From NCBI RefSeq assembly GCF_010122465.1, contig NZ_WLZY01000008.1, positions 124,001 through 188,000 of the forward strand: 64,000 nucleotides of DNA, written 5' to 3'. Origin of the DNA: Phytoactinopolyspora mesophila. GTDB lineage: Bacteria; Actinomycetota; Actinomycetes; Jiangellales; Jiangellaceae. Made by a program: the position numbers and the translations under genes. The notes beneath the pieces were generated by a model. The model worked only from the letters and a program-made list of their open reading frames with translations, had not been told where the DNA came from and made no database searches. Below are positions 19,755 to 28,246 of this stretch, in pieces (position 1 is the stretch's first letter; the number at the start of each line of letters is the position of its first letter).

Positions 19755-21452
19755 TCAGAGAGCCGGTGCTTGCCAGTGCAGTTTGGTTCCGCCGCTCGGG
19801 CCGGGCCCGATGTCGAACGAGCCTCCGAGCCGCTGCGCTCGCTCGGCCAGATTGGCCAGGCCGCTGCGTCGGCCGTCCGCGGACACCCCGACGCCGTTGT
19901 CTGTGACGCTCAGCCGGATCTCTCCGTCCGATACGGCGACATCAACGTCCACGCGCGTCGCGTGCGCATGCCGGACGACGTTTGACAATGCCTCCTGGAG
20001 CACGGCTATCACGTCGTGGCCGACGTCTTCGGTGACAGATGTGTCCAGCAGACCTTCCATCCGAACGGACGGTGCGAAGCCGAGCTGCTCGGTTGCCGAG
20101 GCGACGATCCCGACCACCCGGTCACGCAGCGTGGTCTCAGTGCCACTCTGGGCAGACTGAAGCGCGAAGATCGTTGAGCGGATCTGGCGGATCGTCGCGT
20201 CGAGATCATCGACCGTGCGCTGGATCCGTTCCGCGACCTCGGGCCGTTCCACGAGCCGGATGGCCGCCGTGAGGGTCATCGCGCTGGCGAACAGGCGCTG
20301 GACCACCACATCGTGAAGATCGCGAGCGATCCTTTCCCGGTCATCGACAAGCCCATGCCGCTCGGCCTCACGACGCGCATCGGCCAGTTCCAGCGCGACG
20401 GCCGCCTGATCGGCGAACGAACTCAGCATCCCGACCGTCGAAGCGGGGAACGGCGCTTCGCCGCGCCGTTTGACCAAGACCAGCACGCCGCGCACCCGCT
20501 GCCGCGCGCCGAGCGGAACCAGCAGTGCGGGGCCGTTGGGCAGGCGGTCGAGCAACGGAGTGGACTCCACACCCTTGCGCAGTTCCTCGACGGTCCGAGC
20601 CTCACCGCTGGACAAGACCGTTCCGATCAGCGTGCCTTCAGCCGAGAACTCCAGGGTCGCGAGATGTTCAGAACCGGCGCCGTTCGCGGCAAGCACCGTC
20701 ATGATGTCCATCTTTCCGCCGGGTACGGCGACGGCCGCGGTGTGGGCATCGGCCATCTCGCGTGCGTTGCTCGCAACCAGCTGGACAGCAGCCGACGGGT
20801 CCGCGCCCGACAACAACGCCTGCGTCACTTCCGCCGACGCGTCCAGCCAGATCTCACGCCGCTTTGTCTCGTCATACAGCCGGGCGTTCTCGATCGCGAT
20901 GCCAGCGGCGGTGGCCAGAGCCGACACGATGACCTCGTCTTGCTCGTCGAAGTCGCGGCCACCGTGTTTCTCGGTCAAATAGAGGTTACCGAACACGGAA
21001 TCGCGGACCCGGATGGGTACACCGAGGAAGTTGCGCATCGGCGGGTGCCCTTCGGGGAAACCGTAAGACTCCGGATGATCGGAGATACGGTCGAGCCGCA
21101 GCGGTCTTGGCTCTTTGATCAACAGCCCCAGCAAGCCGCGCCCGTGCGGCCATTCGGCGATCTCGGCGATCTCTTCCTCAGTGATACCTACCGGAATGAA
21201 CTGCGCGAGCTGGCCGTCTTCTCCGATGACGCCCAACGCGCCATACCGGCAGTCGACCAGGTCGGTGGCGGCCTCGACGATTCGCTGCAGAACGGTCTCG
21301 AGCTCTAAGTCGCGACCGATCGACACGACGGCCTCGAGCAATGAATGAACTCCGTCTCTGGCCGACACCACGGCCTGCAGGCGCGTCTGCACCTCGGCCA
21401 AGAGCTCATCCAGCGGCAGCTTCGGCAGAAAGTGCCCGGCCTGATCCTCCAT
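19755..21452 (-). CDS. devS: DevS/DosS-like heme-GAF sensor histidine kinase
   Basis: 565 residues from ATG 21452 (AAGGGG upstream). Order: short N terminus, GAF-A (about 54-195), GAF-B (about 220-360), HisKA_3 with RIARDLHD and His380, HATPase_c with DNGVGVS. GAF-A contains GFPEGHPPMRNFLGVP; His136 aligns by eye with the heme-ligating His of mycobacterial DosS/DosT, and FGNLYLTEK follows as in those proteins. It should sense O2, NO, CO or redox state and phosphorylate the DevR-like regulator at 12440. It has no transmembrane segments. It is not adjacent to devR. Confidence 0.92.
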   Translation of the reverse strand: MEDQAGHFLPKLPLDELLAEVQTRLQAVVSARDGVHSLLEAVVSIGRDLELETVLQRIVEAATDLVDCRYGALGVIGEDGQLAQFIPVGITEEEIAEIAEWPHGRGLLGLLIKEPRPLRLDRISDHPESYGFPEGHPPMRNFLGVPIRVRDSVFGNLYLTEKHGGRDFDEQDEVIVSALATAAGIAIENARLYDETKRREIWLDASAEVTQALLSGADPSAAVQLVASNAREMADAHTAAVAVPGGKMDIMTVLAANGAGSEHLATLEFSAEGTLIGTVLSSGEARTVEELRKGVESTPLLDRLPNGPALLVPLGARQRVRGVLVLVKRRGEAPFPASTVGMLSSFADQAAVALELADARREAERHGLVDDRERIARDLHDVVVQRLFASAMTLTAAIRLVERPEVAERIQRTVDDLDATIRQIRSTIFALQSAQSGTETTLRDRVVGIVASATEQLGFAPSVRMEGLLDTSVTEDVGHDVIAVLQEALSNVVRHAHATRVDVDVAVSDGEIRLSVTDNGVGVSADGRRSGLANLAERAQRLGGSFDIGPGPSGGTKLHWQAPAL

Positions 21453-21591
21453 ACAGCTTCGCCCCTTTTCTGCCCTTCGTAAGTCTCTCACCATCGACGA
21501 TTGTTGTCGACAAGGCACGAAGAGGCGTGGGCAGGTCAAAGCTGGCCGAACAGGGCAGGCTGGTGCAGCCCTGTCACCGTGCGTCGGACGC

Positions 21592-22494
21592 TCAGCGGTG
21601 CACGACCGTCACCGGCGCCCCAGCGCGTCGGATGACCGTGCGAGCCACCGAGCCGAGCAACGCCCCAGTGACCAGACCGTGGCCGCGCCCACCGATGACG
21701 AGCCGGTTCACTTCCGGCCCAAAGCTGGCCAGAGCCTCGACGGCGGAACGCTCGTCAACGCTCGTGTCGACCTGAACACCGGGATACATCTCCCGCGATG
21801 GGGCCAACGCGTCCATCAGCGCGCGCCGCGCGTCCTCCACCAGGTAGTCCCGGCCATTTCCGGCGGGCCATCCCTGCGGGTAGCCCGCGGGAAGATCCAA
21901 GGCCAGTACCGCAAGGACCCCGGTTCCCAGTTCGGCAGCCGTGCTGAACGCATAGGCGACAGCGGGCTGGCACCGGTCGGAGCCGTCGATGCCGACCACT
22001 ACCGCGCCGTCGGCGGCTGCCGGCGACGACCACGTGGCAGGGACCACCGTGACCGGAGTGTCCGTGCTGGTCGCACAGGCGACTGCCGTCGACGTCGAGA
22101 GCAAGCTCGCCACCCGGCCGGTGTGCTCACGTCCGAGCACGAGCATGCCGGCGTCGTCGGCGATCCGGAGCAGAACCCGCGGTGGCGAGCCCTGGGCGGT
22201 GTGGGTGGTCATGGCCAGGCCGTCATACTGCTGTGCAGCAAGCCGAGCACGAGCTGCTTCGAAGGCCAACTCGGCTCGTTCATGCCCCACCGGTGTCACC
22301 GGGTAATCGATGACGTTGGCCGGGTAGGCGTGGACGAGCTGAAGCGCTCGGCCGAGGCGCATCGCCTCGGTCGCGGCCCATTCCACCGCGACCAGGCACG
22401 AGTCGGTTCCGTCGACTCCCACCGCGATCGGCGCGGCCACCGGCGTCCGGAGAATGCCGGACTGCGTCTGCAGGTTCTCAGGGCTGATTGTCAT
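21592..22494 (-). CDS. tandem-domain universal stress protein
   Basis: 300 residues, two UspA domains (about 20-155 and 160-298). The second ends in RLVIGGRGHGLVTGALLGS, a complete ATP-binding signature; the first reads MLVLGREHTGRVASLLSTS, where the G-x-x-G part is degenerate, so nucleotide binding there is doubtful. A GGACC-AAT-GGCCC palindrome lies 60 bp upstream of the ATG. It is downstream of nothing on its strand, so it is probably monocistronic. Confidence 0.92.
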   Translation of the reverse strand: MTISPENLQTQSGILRTPVAAPIAVGVDGTDSCLVAVEWAATEAMRLGRALQLVHAYPANVIDYPVTPVGHERAELAFEAARARLAAQQYDGLAMTTHTAQGSPPRVLLRIADDAGMLVLGREHTGRVASLLSTSTAVACATSTDTPVTVVPATWSSPAAADGAVVVGIDGSDRCQPAVAYAFSTAAELGTGVLAVLALDLPAGYPQGWPAGNGRDYLVEDARRALMDALAPSREMYPGVQVDTSVDERSAVEALASFGPEVNRLVIGGRGHGLVTGALLGSVARTVIRRAGAPVTVVHR

Positions 22495-22553
22495 GACTTC
22501 AGAACACCACCTTCGAGGTATACCGGCCTAGAGCCCGTCGCCCCGGCTGGACA

Positions 22554-22566
22554 GGACCAATGGCCC
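22554..22566. promoter_or_regulatory. candidate DevR-type operator upstream of USP
   Basis: GGACC-AAT-GGCCC, with nine of ten half-site bases forming the palindrome, 60 bp upstream of the universal stress gene start at 22494. Confidence 0.5.
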
Positions 22567-22782
22567 GTCTCCGGCCGGACAAGCTTGTTGAAAGTCGTCG
22601 AGCACGTCGCGGACGCCGAACGTCCTGGACAACAAACCGCTTGTCGCTCTTGCCGTCCGTTCCCCGGTAGACGGCGCGAAGCAGCCCGTCAGGAGGTGGA
22701 ACGGCATCGGCTCCGGCCGCGTCGTAGTACGTGAGGCCGTACCGGGGTACAGCTGACAACAGCAGAGGAACAGGAGAGCGAC

Positions 22783-23013
22783 ATGTCGAACAGCATCCGG
22801 CACGAGACGATGTGCACCAGTTACGGCCGCACGGTTGAGGTCGGCAGGCTTCGGCTCCCTGGTGTGACTCGTCCCGTGGAACGGATCGTCCTGGACGTGC
22901 CGCGAAAGAACCCCGAATACGACAACCTCTGGCTCTCGCTCAGCCCAGATGAAGCTCGAGACCTGGCGAGCCGTCTGGTCCGGCAGGCTGCGGAGGCCGA
23001 GACGTCCGACTGA
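22783..23013 (+). CDS. small conserved-looking protein, unknown function
   Basis: 76 residues, soluble, no Cys pair beyond one Cys, no signal peptide. The C-terminal half (LWLSLSPDEARDLASRLVRQAA) looks like an amphipathic helix. AGGAGAGCGAC directly before the ATG is a strong ribosome site, and codon use matches its neighbours, so I take it as real. I do not recognise the family. It lies among stress genes and may be expressed with them. Confidence 0.68.
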   Translation: MSNSIRHETMCTSYGRTVEVGRLRLPGVTRPVERIVLDVPRKNPEYDNLWLSLSPDEARDLASRLVRQAAEAETSD

Positions 23014-23037
23014 AGGCGCCCAGCGCCTTGCTGCGGC

Positions 23038-23235
23038 TCAGCGGCTCGTCTCAGGCTGCTTGAGCTGCGCGTCGCGCCCAGGGAAGTAGAGCGCAAGCTT
23101 GCCGCTGTCCGCCCATCGGACGATGTAGGGCGGAGTGCCGCTCCTACCCTGTACCTCCACGACCTCGCACTCGCGCTCATCCTGACCGCGCGGCTCGGAG
23201 TCGATCACAATCCGGTCACCGATATTCGCGTGCAC
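23038..23235 (-). CDS. DUF1918-family protein
   Basis: 65 residues matching DUF1918: HANIGDRIVIDSEPRGQDER, GEVVEVQG-like centre and PPYIVRWADSGKLALYFPG. The fold is a small SH3-like barrel; function unknown, often next to stress genes in actinobacteria. GTG at 23235 was chosen because the family begins at this point and GAGGAAGG precedes it. It is divergent from the universal stress gene at 23475. Confidence 0.85.
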   Translation of the reverse strand: MHANIGDRIVIDSEPRGQDERECEVVEVQGRSGTPPYIVRWADSGKLALYFPGRDAQLKQPETSR

Positions 23236-23299
23236 GGCGTCCACCTTCCTCTGTGTCTTCTGTCCTTCCACGGTCCCTCCTGCGGGCACAAGACAACCA

Positions 23300-23312
23300 G
23301 GGTCGAAGGCCC
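23300..23312. promoter_or_regulatory. candidate DevR-type operator between DUF1918 and USP genes
   Basis: GGGTC-GAA-GGCCC, 65 bp upstream of the DUF1918 start and 163 bp upstream of the USP start. It could serve either divergent gene. Confidence 0.45.
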
Positions 23313-23474
23313 CGGCGCGCGGGACTTCCGGCACTACGACCGTGACCTGCGAAGCAGAAGAGTGGTAGTAGCCGTCCGCGACCGCGGACTGGAACCGGTT
23401 CCTGCGACACACCGAGAGCGTTCGACACGAACAGTTCGAGACGCCGGGTGTCCGCCACGTACGGAGGAAGGGCG

Positions 23475-24416
23475 ATGACACGCCAACACCACGACCAAGA
23501 GGCTGACGCGAGGGCATCCGCAGCCAGCGGCACTACAGCAATGCCACGGCCGATCGCGGTTGGCGTCAACGAAACGCCAGGGAGCCAGCTGGCTCTCCGA
23601 TGGGCTGTCGAAGCAGCTCGCCTGCACCAGCGGCCACTCAAGGTGATCCTGGTCGCCGATCCCGCCCCGGCATCTCACTACTACCCGTACACCCCACCGG
23701 GCTCGTCGGAGACGTTCGTCCTCCAAGGCCCGTCACCGGCGCATCGAACCTCAGAGGCCTTCGAGCGCGCCGTGGCCTACGCTGAGGACCGTTTGCCGGC
23801 CGACGCCGTCACTGGTGTTCACACGCCCGGGCGCACAACGGCCGTGCTGATCGATGCCAGTCGCAACGCTGGGATGCTGGTTGTGGGCTCCCGCGGGCGT
23901 TCGGCGGTCAGCGCGGCGATGCTCGGTTCGGTCAGCGCGACCGTCGCGGCCCGCGCGTCGTGTCCGGTGACCGTTGTTCGCAGCAGTGATCTCGTCCTGG
24001 ACGGTCACCGCCGGGTCGTGGTCGGCGTCGACGGATCGCAGGACTCCGAAGATGCGCTCGAGATCGCATTCCGCGAGGCTTCGGTTCGCAAGCTGCCGGT
24101 CACCGTGGTGCATTGCTGGGCAGACCTGAAAGACGAGCCGCCGGGCAGCGAAGCCATATTCGGCCGCCGCCTACCGGCCGTGGTCCGCAAACTCGCTGAA
24201 TACCGTGAACAGTGGCCCGACGTCAACGCTACGACTCTCCTGCTGCGGGGCGATCCCGCGATCAGGCTGCTCGAAGAGAGTCTGGGGGCGGAACTGCTGG
24301 TTGTCGGTTCTCGGGGACGTGGGCGCATCTCTGGGCCGCTCCTCGGCTCGGTCAGCCAGGATCTGCTTCGACAGGCCCACTGCCCCGTCGTCGTGGCGCA
24401 TCGGCAGGAACACTGA
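23475..24416 (+). CDS. tandem-domain universal stress protein
   Basis: 313 residues from ATG 23475, which has GGAGGAAGGGCG in front. Two UspA domains: the first ends in VVGSRGRSAVSAAMLGSVS and the second in VVGSRGRGRISGPLLGSVS, both with intact ATP-binding signatures. It converges with the hemerythrin-fused ATPase gene, ending 36 bp away. It is the third such protein in the window. Confidence 0.92.
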   Translation: MTRQHHDQEADARASAASGTTAMPRPIAVGVNETPGSQLALRWAVEAARLHQRPLKVILVADPAPASHYYPYTPPGSSETFVLQGPSPAHRTSEAFERAVAYAEDRLPADAVTGVHTPGRTTAVLIDASRNAGMLVVGSRGRSAVSAAMLGSVSATVAARASCPVTVVRSSDLVLDGHRRVVVGVDGSQDSEDALEIAFREASVRKLPVTVVHCWADLKDEPPGSEAIFGRRLPAVVRKLAEYREQWPDVNATTLLLRGDPAIRLLEESLGAELLVVGSRGRGRISGPLLGSVSQDLLRQAHCPVVVAHRQEH

Positions 24417-24451
24417 TTCGGCCACGAGCGGATTCCGCGTCCTGGTCGTCC

Positions 24452-26845
24452 TCACCCGTCGGCCAGGACGTGGAAATTCTCTTCCTCCGAAGCATTGTGC
24501 AGCCGGAGGATCGCGTGCAGCTCATATATCGCCCGCCGCAAATCTCGTAGTTCCGCACCGAGATCGCTGCCCGAGGCTACCGGGACGCCTGGACGCATTG
24601 CGTCGTCCTCCCGCGCCGGTCCGGCATGCAGACGACGGCTGATCTCGTCGGAGAGCTCGCTGATCCGGCCGGCGAGCTCCGTGATCTCGGTGTGTTGCCG
24701 GCTCATCGTCGCTGTCGGATCGCTGCCGCCCAGCGCCCTCGCGACCTCCGGGTACAGCAGCTTCTCGTCGGCTCGCTCATGCGGCAGCAACTCCTCGGTG
24801 AGAAAGGCCGACAGCTGCCGGAGCCGTACGCCGAGTTCATCGCCATCCATCCGGTGCAGCTGGTCGGCCAGCTGGGGCAGTGCAGCGATGCCGGGTTCGA
24901 GTCGCCGGTGCTCTTCATCAAGACGCCGCACCAGCTCGGCCGCGTCGCCGTCCAGTCGCGGTCCCCGGCGACGGTCCGGCCCGAGGGCCCGGAGCGCGTT
25001 GAGGATGGCGACGACGTCGATCACCTCCTGCACCAGGGCACCCACAAGCGGAACCAGCAGGCCAGCCGCCGCGCCGGTCATCGCGACAACGGACAGTCCC
25101 ATGCCCAGCAGCGCACTCTGCCGGGCGATGAGACGGGTCCGACGAGCGATCGCCACCGATTCGGCCAGGCGTTCCAGCCGGTCGACGGTGATCACGACAT
25201 CAGCCGCCTCCGACGACGCGGACGCGCCACGGGCGCCAAGGGCGACGCCCACATCCGCCGCCGCGAGCGCCGGGGCATCATTGATTCCGTCACCGACCAT
25301 GAGCGTCGTCGCCTCAGCGGTCTCTCTCCGCACCACCTCGACCTTTCCAGCCGGGCTTTGCTCGGCGTAGAAGGCGTCGGCGCCGATCTGTGCGGCGACC
25401 TGTGCGGCGACGCCGGCGCGGTCGCCGGTGATCATGACTGTGCGGTCGACACCAGCCCGCCGCAGCAACCGCATGGTCCGCGCCGCGTCACGACGAACCC
25501 GGTCCCGGAGCAGGATCACACCGGCAAGCTCGCCGTCGACCCCGACGAACACCGTGCTCATACCACCCACGGCTGCCCGCCGGCGAGTAGCGACGGCCCA
25601 GGCCGGCGGGTCGGCGGTGACGAGCGACGCCTTGCCGACCGTGACGTCGTGCTCCCCTACTCGCCCGCGCGCCCCGGTTCCAGGCTCCTCGACCACGCCC
25701 GAGGGCAGGTCGAGCGAGAACCCGCCAGCGCGTCCGGCCTCGACGATCGCGGCCGCCAGGACATGGGGAGACGCTTGATCGAGCGACGCGGCGAGCCGCA
25801 AGACCTCGGCTTCGGCGAACTCTCCCGGCGCGAGCACCTCGGCCACGGTGGGCCGTCCGGCCGTCACAGTGCCGGTCTTGTCGAACAAGAGCACCCGGGC
25901 CCGGCCGAGCTGGTCCAGGGCTGCGCCCCCCTTGACCACGACACCACGGCGAGCGCACCGGGACATGCCCGACACAAAAGCGATCGGCACCGCCAGGATC
26001 AGCGGACACGGCGTCGCGACGACGAGCACTGCCACGGCGCGGACGGAATCACCGGAGAGCGCCCAGGCAAGCCCGGCCAGCAGCAACGTAAAGGGCAGCA
26101 GGAATGCCGCGTATCTGTCGGCCATCCGGACGAAAGGCGCGTTCTCAGCGGCCGCCGACCTGGCCAGCCGGACCAGGCCGGCGTAGGTGCCTTCGCTCGC
26201 AGGTGCGGTACAGCGCATGTGCACCGCGGTGCCAGTGCTGATCGTCCCGCTGCGCACCGGGCTGCCCGGCCCGAGTTCCACCGGAAGCGGCTCGCCAGTG
26301 ATCATCGACTCATCGATCAACGCCGTCCCGTCGTCGATGATCCCGTCCACCGGAACGACTTCGCCGGGCCGGACCAACAGACTGTCTCCCGGCTCGACCT
26401 CATCTACGGCGATGGTCTCGATGCCGGTGCCGGTCCGTCGGTGCGCGAAGGACGGCGCTAACGACATCAGCGCCGACAGATCTCGTTCAGCTCGTCGTTC
26501 GGCGCGCTCTTCGAGCGCACGCCCACCGCTGAACATCAGCGCGACGACGGCGCCGGCCAGGTATTCGCCCACGGCAAGGGTCCCGATCAGCGCCAGGACC
26601 GCGATGGAGTCCGCACCGAACTTGCGGTCGCGTAAGGCGACCGCGACCCACCACGCCGCCGGCAGCAGAACGACGACGACCGTAGCTATCCAGACCGCGT
26701 CCGCCACGTCCGGCAGGCCCGCCAGGGCCGCTGCGCCACCACCGCCCAAGCCGGCGGCGGCCATGGTGACCAGCAGTGCGGTTATCGATGGCCGGTGTAC
26801 TCGGCCGGGCGACGAATCCGGCTTCGCGGCCAGCTCATGTGTCAT
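24452..26845 (-). CDS. P1B-type metal ATPase fused to a hemerythrin-like domain
   Basis: 797 residues. There is no N-terminal metal-binding domain. About six to eight helices surround TGEP (actuator), TPCPL (278-282) in place of the usual CPC/CPx, Asp322 in DKTGT, and [10 protein letters not shown]. The C-terminal ~155 residues (about 640-797) form an HHE hemerythrin-like bundle with spaced ligands in LDEEHRR, PHERADEKLLYPE, RQHTEI and RLHNASEEENF. A di-iron or O2-sensing role joined to metal export is plausible but unproven. A GGCC-GAA-GGTCCC element lies ~150 bp upstream. The substrate metal is unknown. Confidence 0.9.
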   Translation of the reverse strand: MTHELAAKPDSSPGRVHRPSITALLVTMAAAGLGGGGAAALAGLPDVADAVWIATVVVVLLPAAWWVAVALRDRKFGADSIAVLALIGTLAVGEYLAGAVVALMFSGGRALEERAERRAERDLSALMSLAPSFAHRRTGTGIETIAVDEVEPGDSLLVRPGEVVPVDGIIDDGTALIDESMITGEPLPVELGPGSPVRSGTISTGTAVHMRCTAPASEGTYAGLVRLARSAAAENAPFVRMADRYAAFLLPFTLLLAGLAWALSGDSVRAVAVLVVATPCPLILAVPIAFVSGMSRCARRGVVVKGGAALDQLGRARVLLFDKTGTVTAGRPTVAEVLAPGEFAEAEVLRLAASLDQASPHVLAAAIVEAGRAGGFSLDLPSGVVEEPGTGARGRVGEHDVTVGKASLVTADPPAWAVATRRRAAVGGMSTVFVGVDGELAGVILLRDRVRRDAARTMRLLRRAGVDRTVMITGDRAGVAAQVAAQIGADAFYAEQSPAGKVEVVRRETAEATTLMVGDGINDAPALAAADVGVALGARGASASSEAADVVITVDRLERLAESVAIARRTRLIARQSALLGMGLSVVAMTGAAAGLLVPLVGALVQEVIDVVAILNALRALGPDRRRGPRLDGDAAELVRRLDEEHRRLEPGIAALPQLADQLHRMDGDELGVRLRQLSAFLTEELLPHERADEKLLYPEVARALGGSDPTATMSRQHTEITELAGRISELSDEISRRLHAGPAREDDAMRPGVPVASGSDLGAELRDLRRAIYELHAILRLHNASEEENFHVLADG

Positions 26846-26993
26846 CGTTCCGATTCCCGCATGGTGATCACCCTTACTTCGAAGTTTTCGTGACCCCGAA
26901 AATCGAGGTTGCCACGCCTGCGGGGCAGCGCATCACCGCGGCGCCACCCCGGTCCGCGTCTCAAGAAAACCAGGCTGGGCCCACCGGGCGGTA

Positions 26994-27007
26994 CGGCCGA
27001 AGGTCCC
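26994..27007. promoter_or_regulatory. candidate DevR-type operator, divergent ATPase/protease promoter
   Basis: CGGCC-GAA-GGTCCC, 77 bp upstream of the hydrogenase-maturation protease start and 149 bp upstream of the fused ATPase start. Confidence 0.48.
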
Positions 27008-27082
27008 GGACCGCGCTGCCCTGCGCCTCTACCTTCGATCAGGCGGATCAGGTGTGATCGAGACAGAGCGGAGGGAAGCCCC

Positions 27083-27580
27083 ATGCACACAACTGATCCC
27101 CGCACCCAGTCCACCAGCACCGGCCAGATCGTGGTCATCGGCGTAGGCAACGATCTCCGTCGTGACGACGGCCTCGGGCCTACCGTGATCCGCAGGCTCG
27201 GCCGATGCACGCTCCCCCACGTCACTTTGGCCGTCTGCGACGGCGAGCCCAGCCGGCTGCTCGAATTATGGTCCGGAGCGGATCTCGCGATCGTCGTCGA
27301 CGCGGTCCAGAACGACCCAGCGCGGCCAGGTCACCTGCACGAGATCATCGTGGATCGTCCAGTCGCCGCCAACCAGGCGCGGACCAGCTCGCACGGCCTG
27401 GGAGTCGGTGAAGCGGTCGAACTAGCGCTCACGCTCGACAGAATGCCGCGCAGACTGGTGATCCTGGCGGTCGAAGGCGCTGATTTCAGCGTCGGGCAGG
27501 GGCTCACCCCGGCCGTGGTGGCCACCCTTGATCGCCTCACCCATCTCATCAATCAGGAAATCAGCTATTGCCAGCGCTGA
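27083..27580 (+). CDS. hydrogenase maturation protease (M52 family)
   Basis: 165 residues from ATG 27083, which has GGAGGGAAG upstream. HyaD/HycI-like signatures: VIGVGNDLRRDDGLGPTVI with the metal-binding Asp, LAIVVDAVQ, and SSHGLGVGEAVELA with the conserved His. Such proteases cut the C terminus of the large subunit of NiFe hydrogenases. No hydrogenase gene lies in the window, so its client must be elsewhere, or the gene is a remnant of a Dos-type hydrogenase set. Confidence 0.88.
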   Translation: MHTTDPRTQSTSTGQIVVIGVGNDLRRDDGLGPTVIRRLGRCTLPHVTLAVCDGEPSRLLELWSGADLAIVVDAVQNDPARPGHLHEIIVDRPVAANQARTSSHGLGVGEAVELALTLDRMPRRLVILAVEGADFSVGQGLTPAVVATLDRLTHLINQEISYCQR

Positions 27581-27670
27581 CGGCGCTGTCTCCCAGCGCT
27601 TTCCTGTTGCCGGAGGCCCATCCATGGCAGAGGCGAACGTACCGTTGTCCGCCGTGCGACTCCCTCAGTG

Positions 27671-28093
27671 CTAAGCCCCACGACTCTCCGCGAGCCAGAA
27701 GCCTGAAACGATCTTCGGCACGATCCGGATGACTCGATCCATGGGACGGCTCACCCACGGCCGCAGTATCTCCTCATAACGAGCCACCGTCGCTTCGTCC
27801 TCGATCGCTTCGGCCATGCCAGTGATCACGACGCTCCAGCCGAGTCGCTTGTCCGGGTCGATATCGTCGGCTTCATACGCGACGACCCCGACCTCTGAAG
27901 AACCGGTCACAGCGGAGAGCGCCGACCCCAGATGCGTCCGGATGATCACGGACTCGTCGTCGATCACATGGTTGACCGGCCGGATGGCGGGGAGTGCTTG
28001 ATCGGTGAAGACCACCCGGCCAAAAGCGACACCAGCCACCATCGCCAGGGCGTCATGCCGGTCCATCGCGATCATCTGGCGGTCACCGCTCAT
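27671..28093 (-). CDS. PNPOx-fold flavin-binding protein (paralogue)
   Basis: 140 residues, same family as 7930-8364: GRVVFTDQALPAIRPVNH and GWSVVITGMAEAI align with GRIVFTEGALPAIQPVNF and GWSVVLIGRAEAV. A split beta-barrel binding FMN or F420 is expected; the reaction is unknown. A GAGTC-GAA-GGTCCC element lies 125 bp upstream of the ATG. Confidence 0.87.
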   Translation of the reverse strand: MSGDRQMIAMDRHDALAMVAGVAFGRVVFTDQALPAIRPVNHVIDDESVIIRTHLGSALSAVTGSSEVGVVAYEADDIDPDKRLGWSVVITGMAEAIEDEATVARYEEILRPWVSRPMDRVIRIVPKIVSGFWLAESRGA

Positions 28094-28217
28094 GAATGTT
28101 CCTATCTTGATGTACCGACCGTCGACGAAGCCGTCTTATTGTCATTGGTTGTTGTCAATCCGATCTGTCACGACCCACTCGCAACACAAGCTTCGTCGTC
28201 GGGCCGGTCCTGCGCCA

Positions 28218-28231
28218 GAGTCGAAGGTCCC
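28218..28231. promoter_or_regulatory. candidate DevR-type operator upstream of PNPOx paralogue
   Basis: GAGTC-GAA-GGTCCC: perfect right half and spacer, weaker left half. It sits between the PNPOx gene start (28093) and the FetB-like stop (28247). Confidence 0.42.
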
Positions 28232-28246
28232 ATTCGGATCGATGAC

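Noticed and set aside
22499-22759. 86-codon minus-strand frame upstream of the universal stress gene
   Set aside because: It occupies a promoter region with a likely operator, has no ribosome site and has no recognisable features.
24626-26461. 611-codon open frame on the plus strand opposite the fused ATPase
   Set aside because: It is antisense to a complete P-type ATPase, has low-complexity composition and has no motif.
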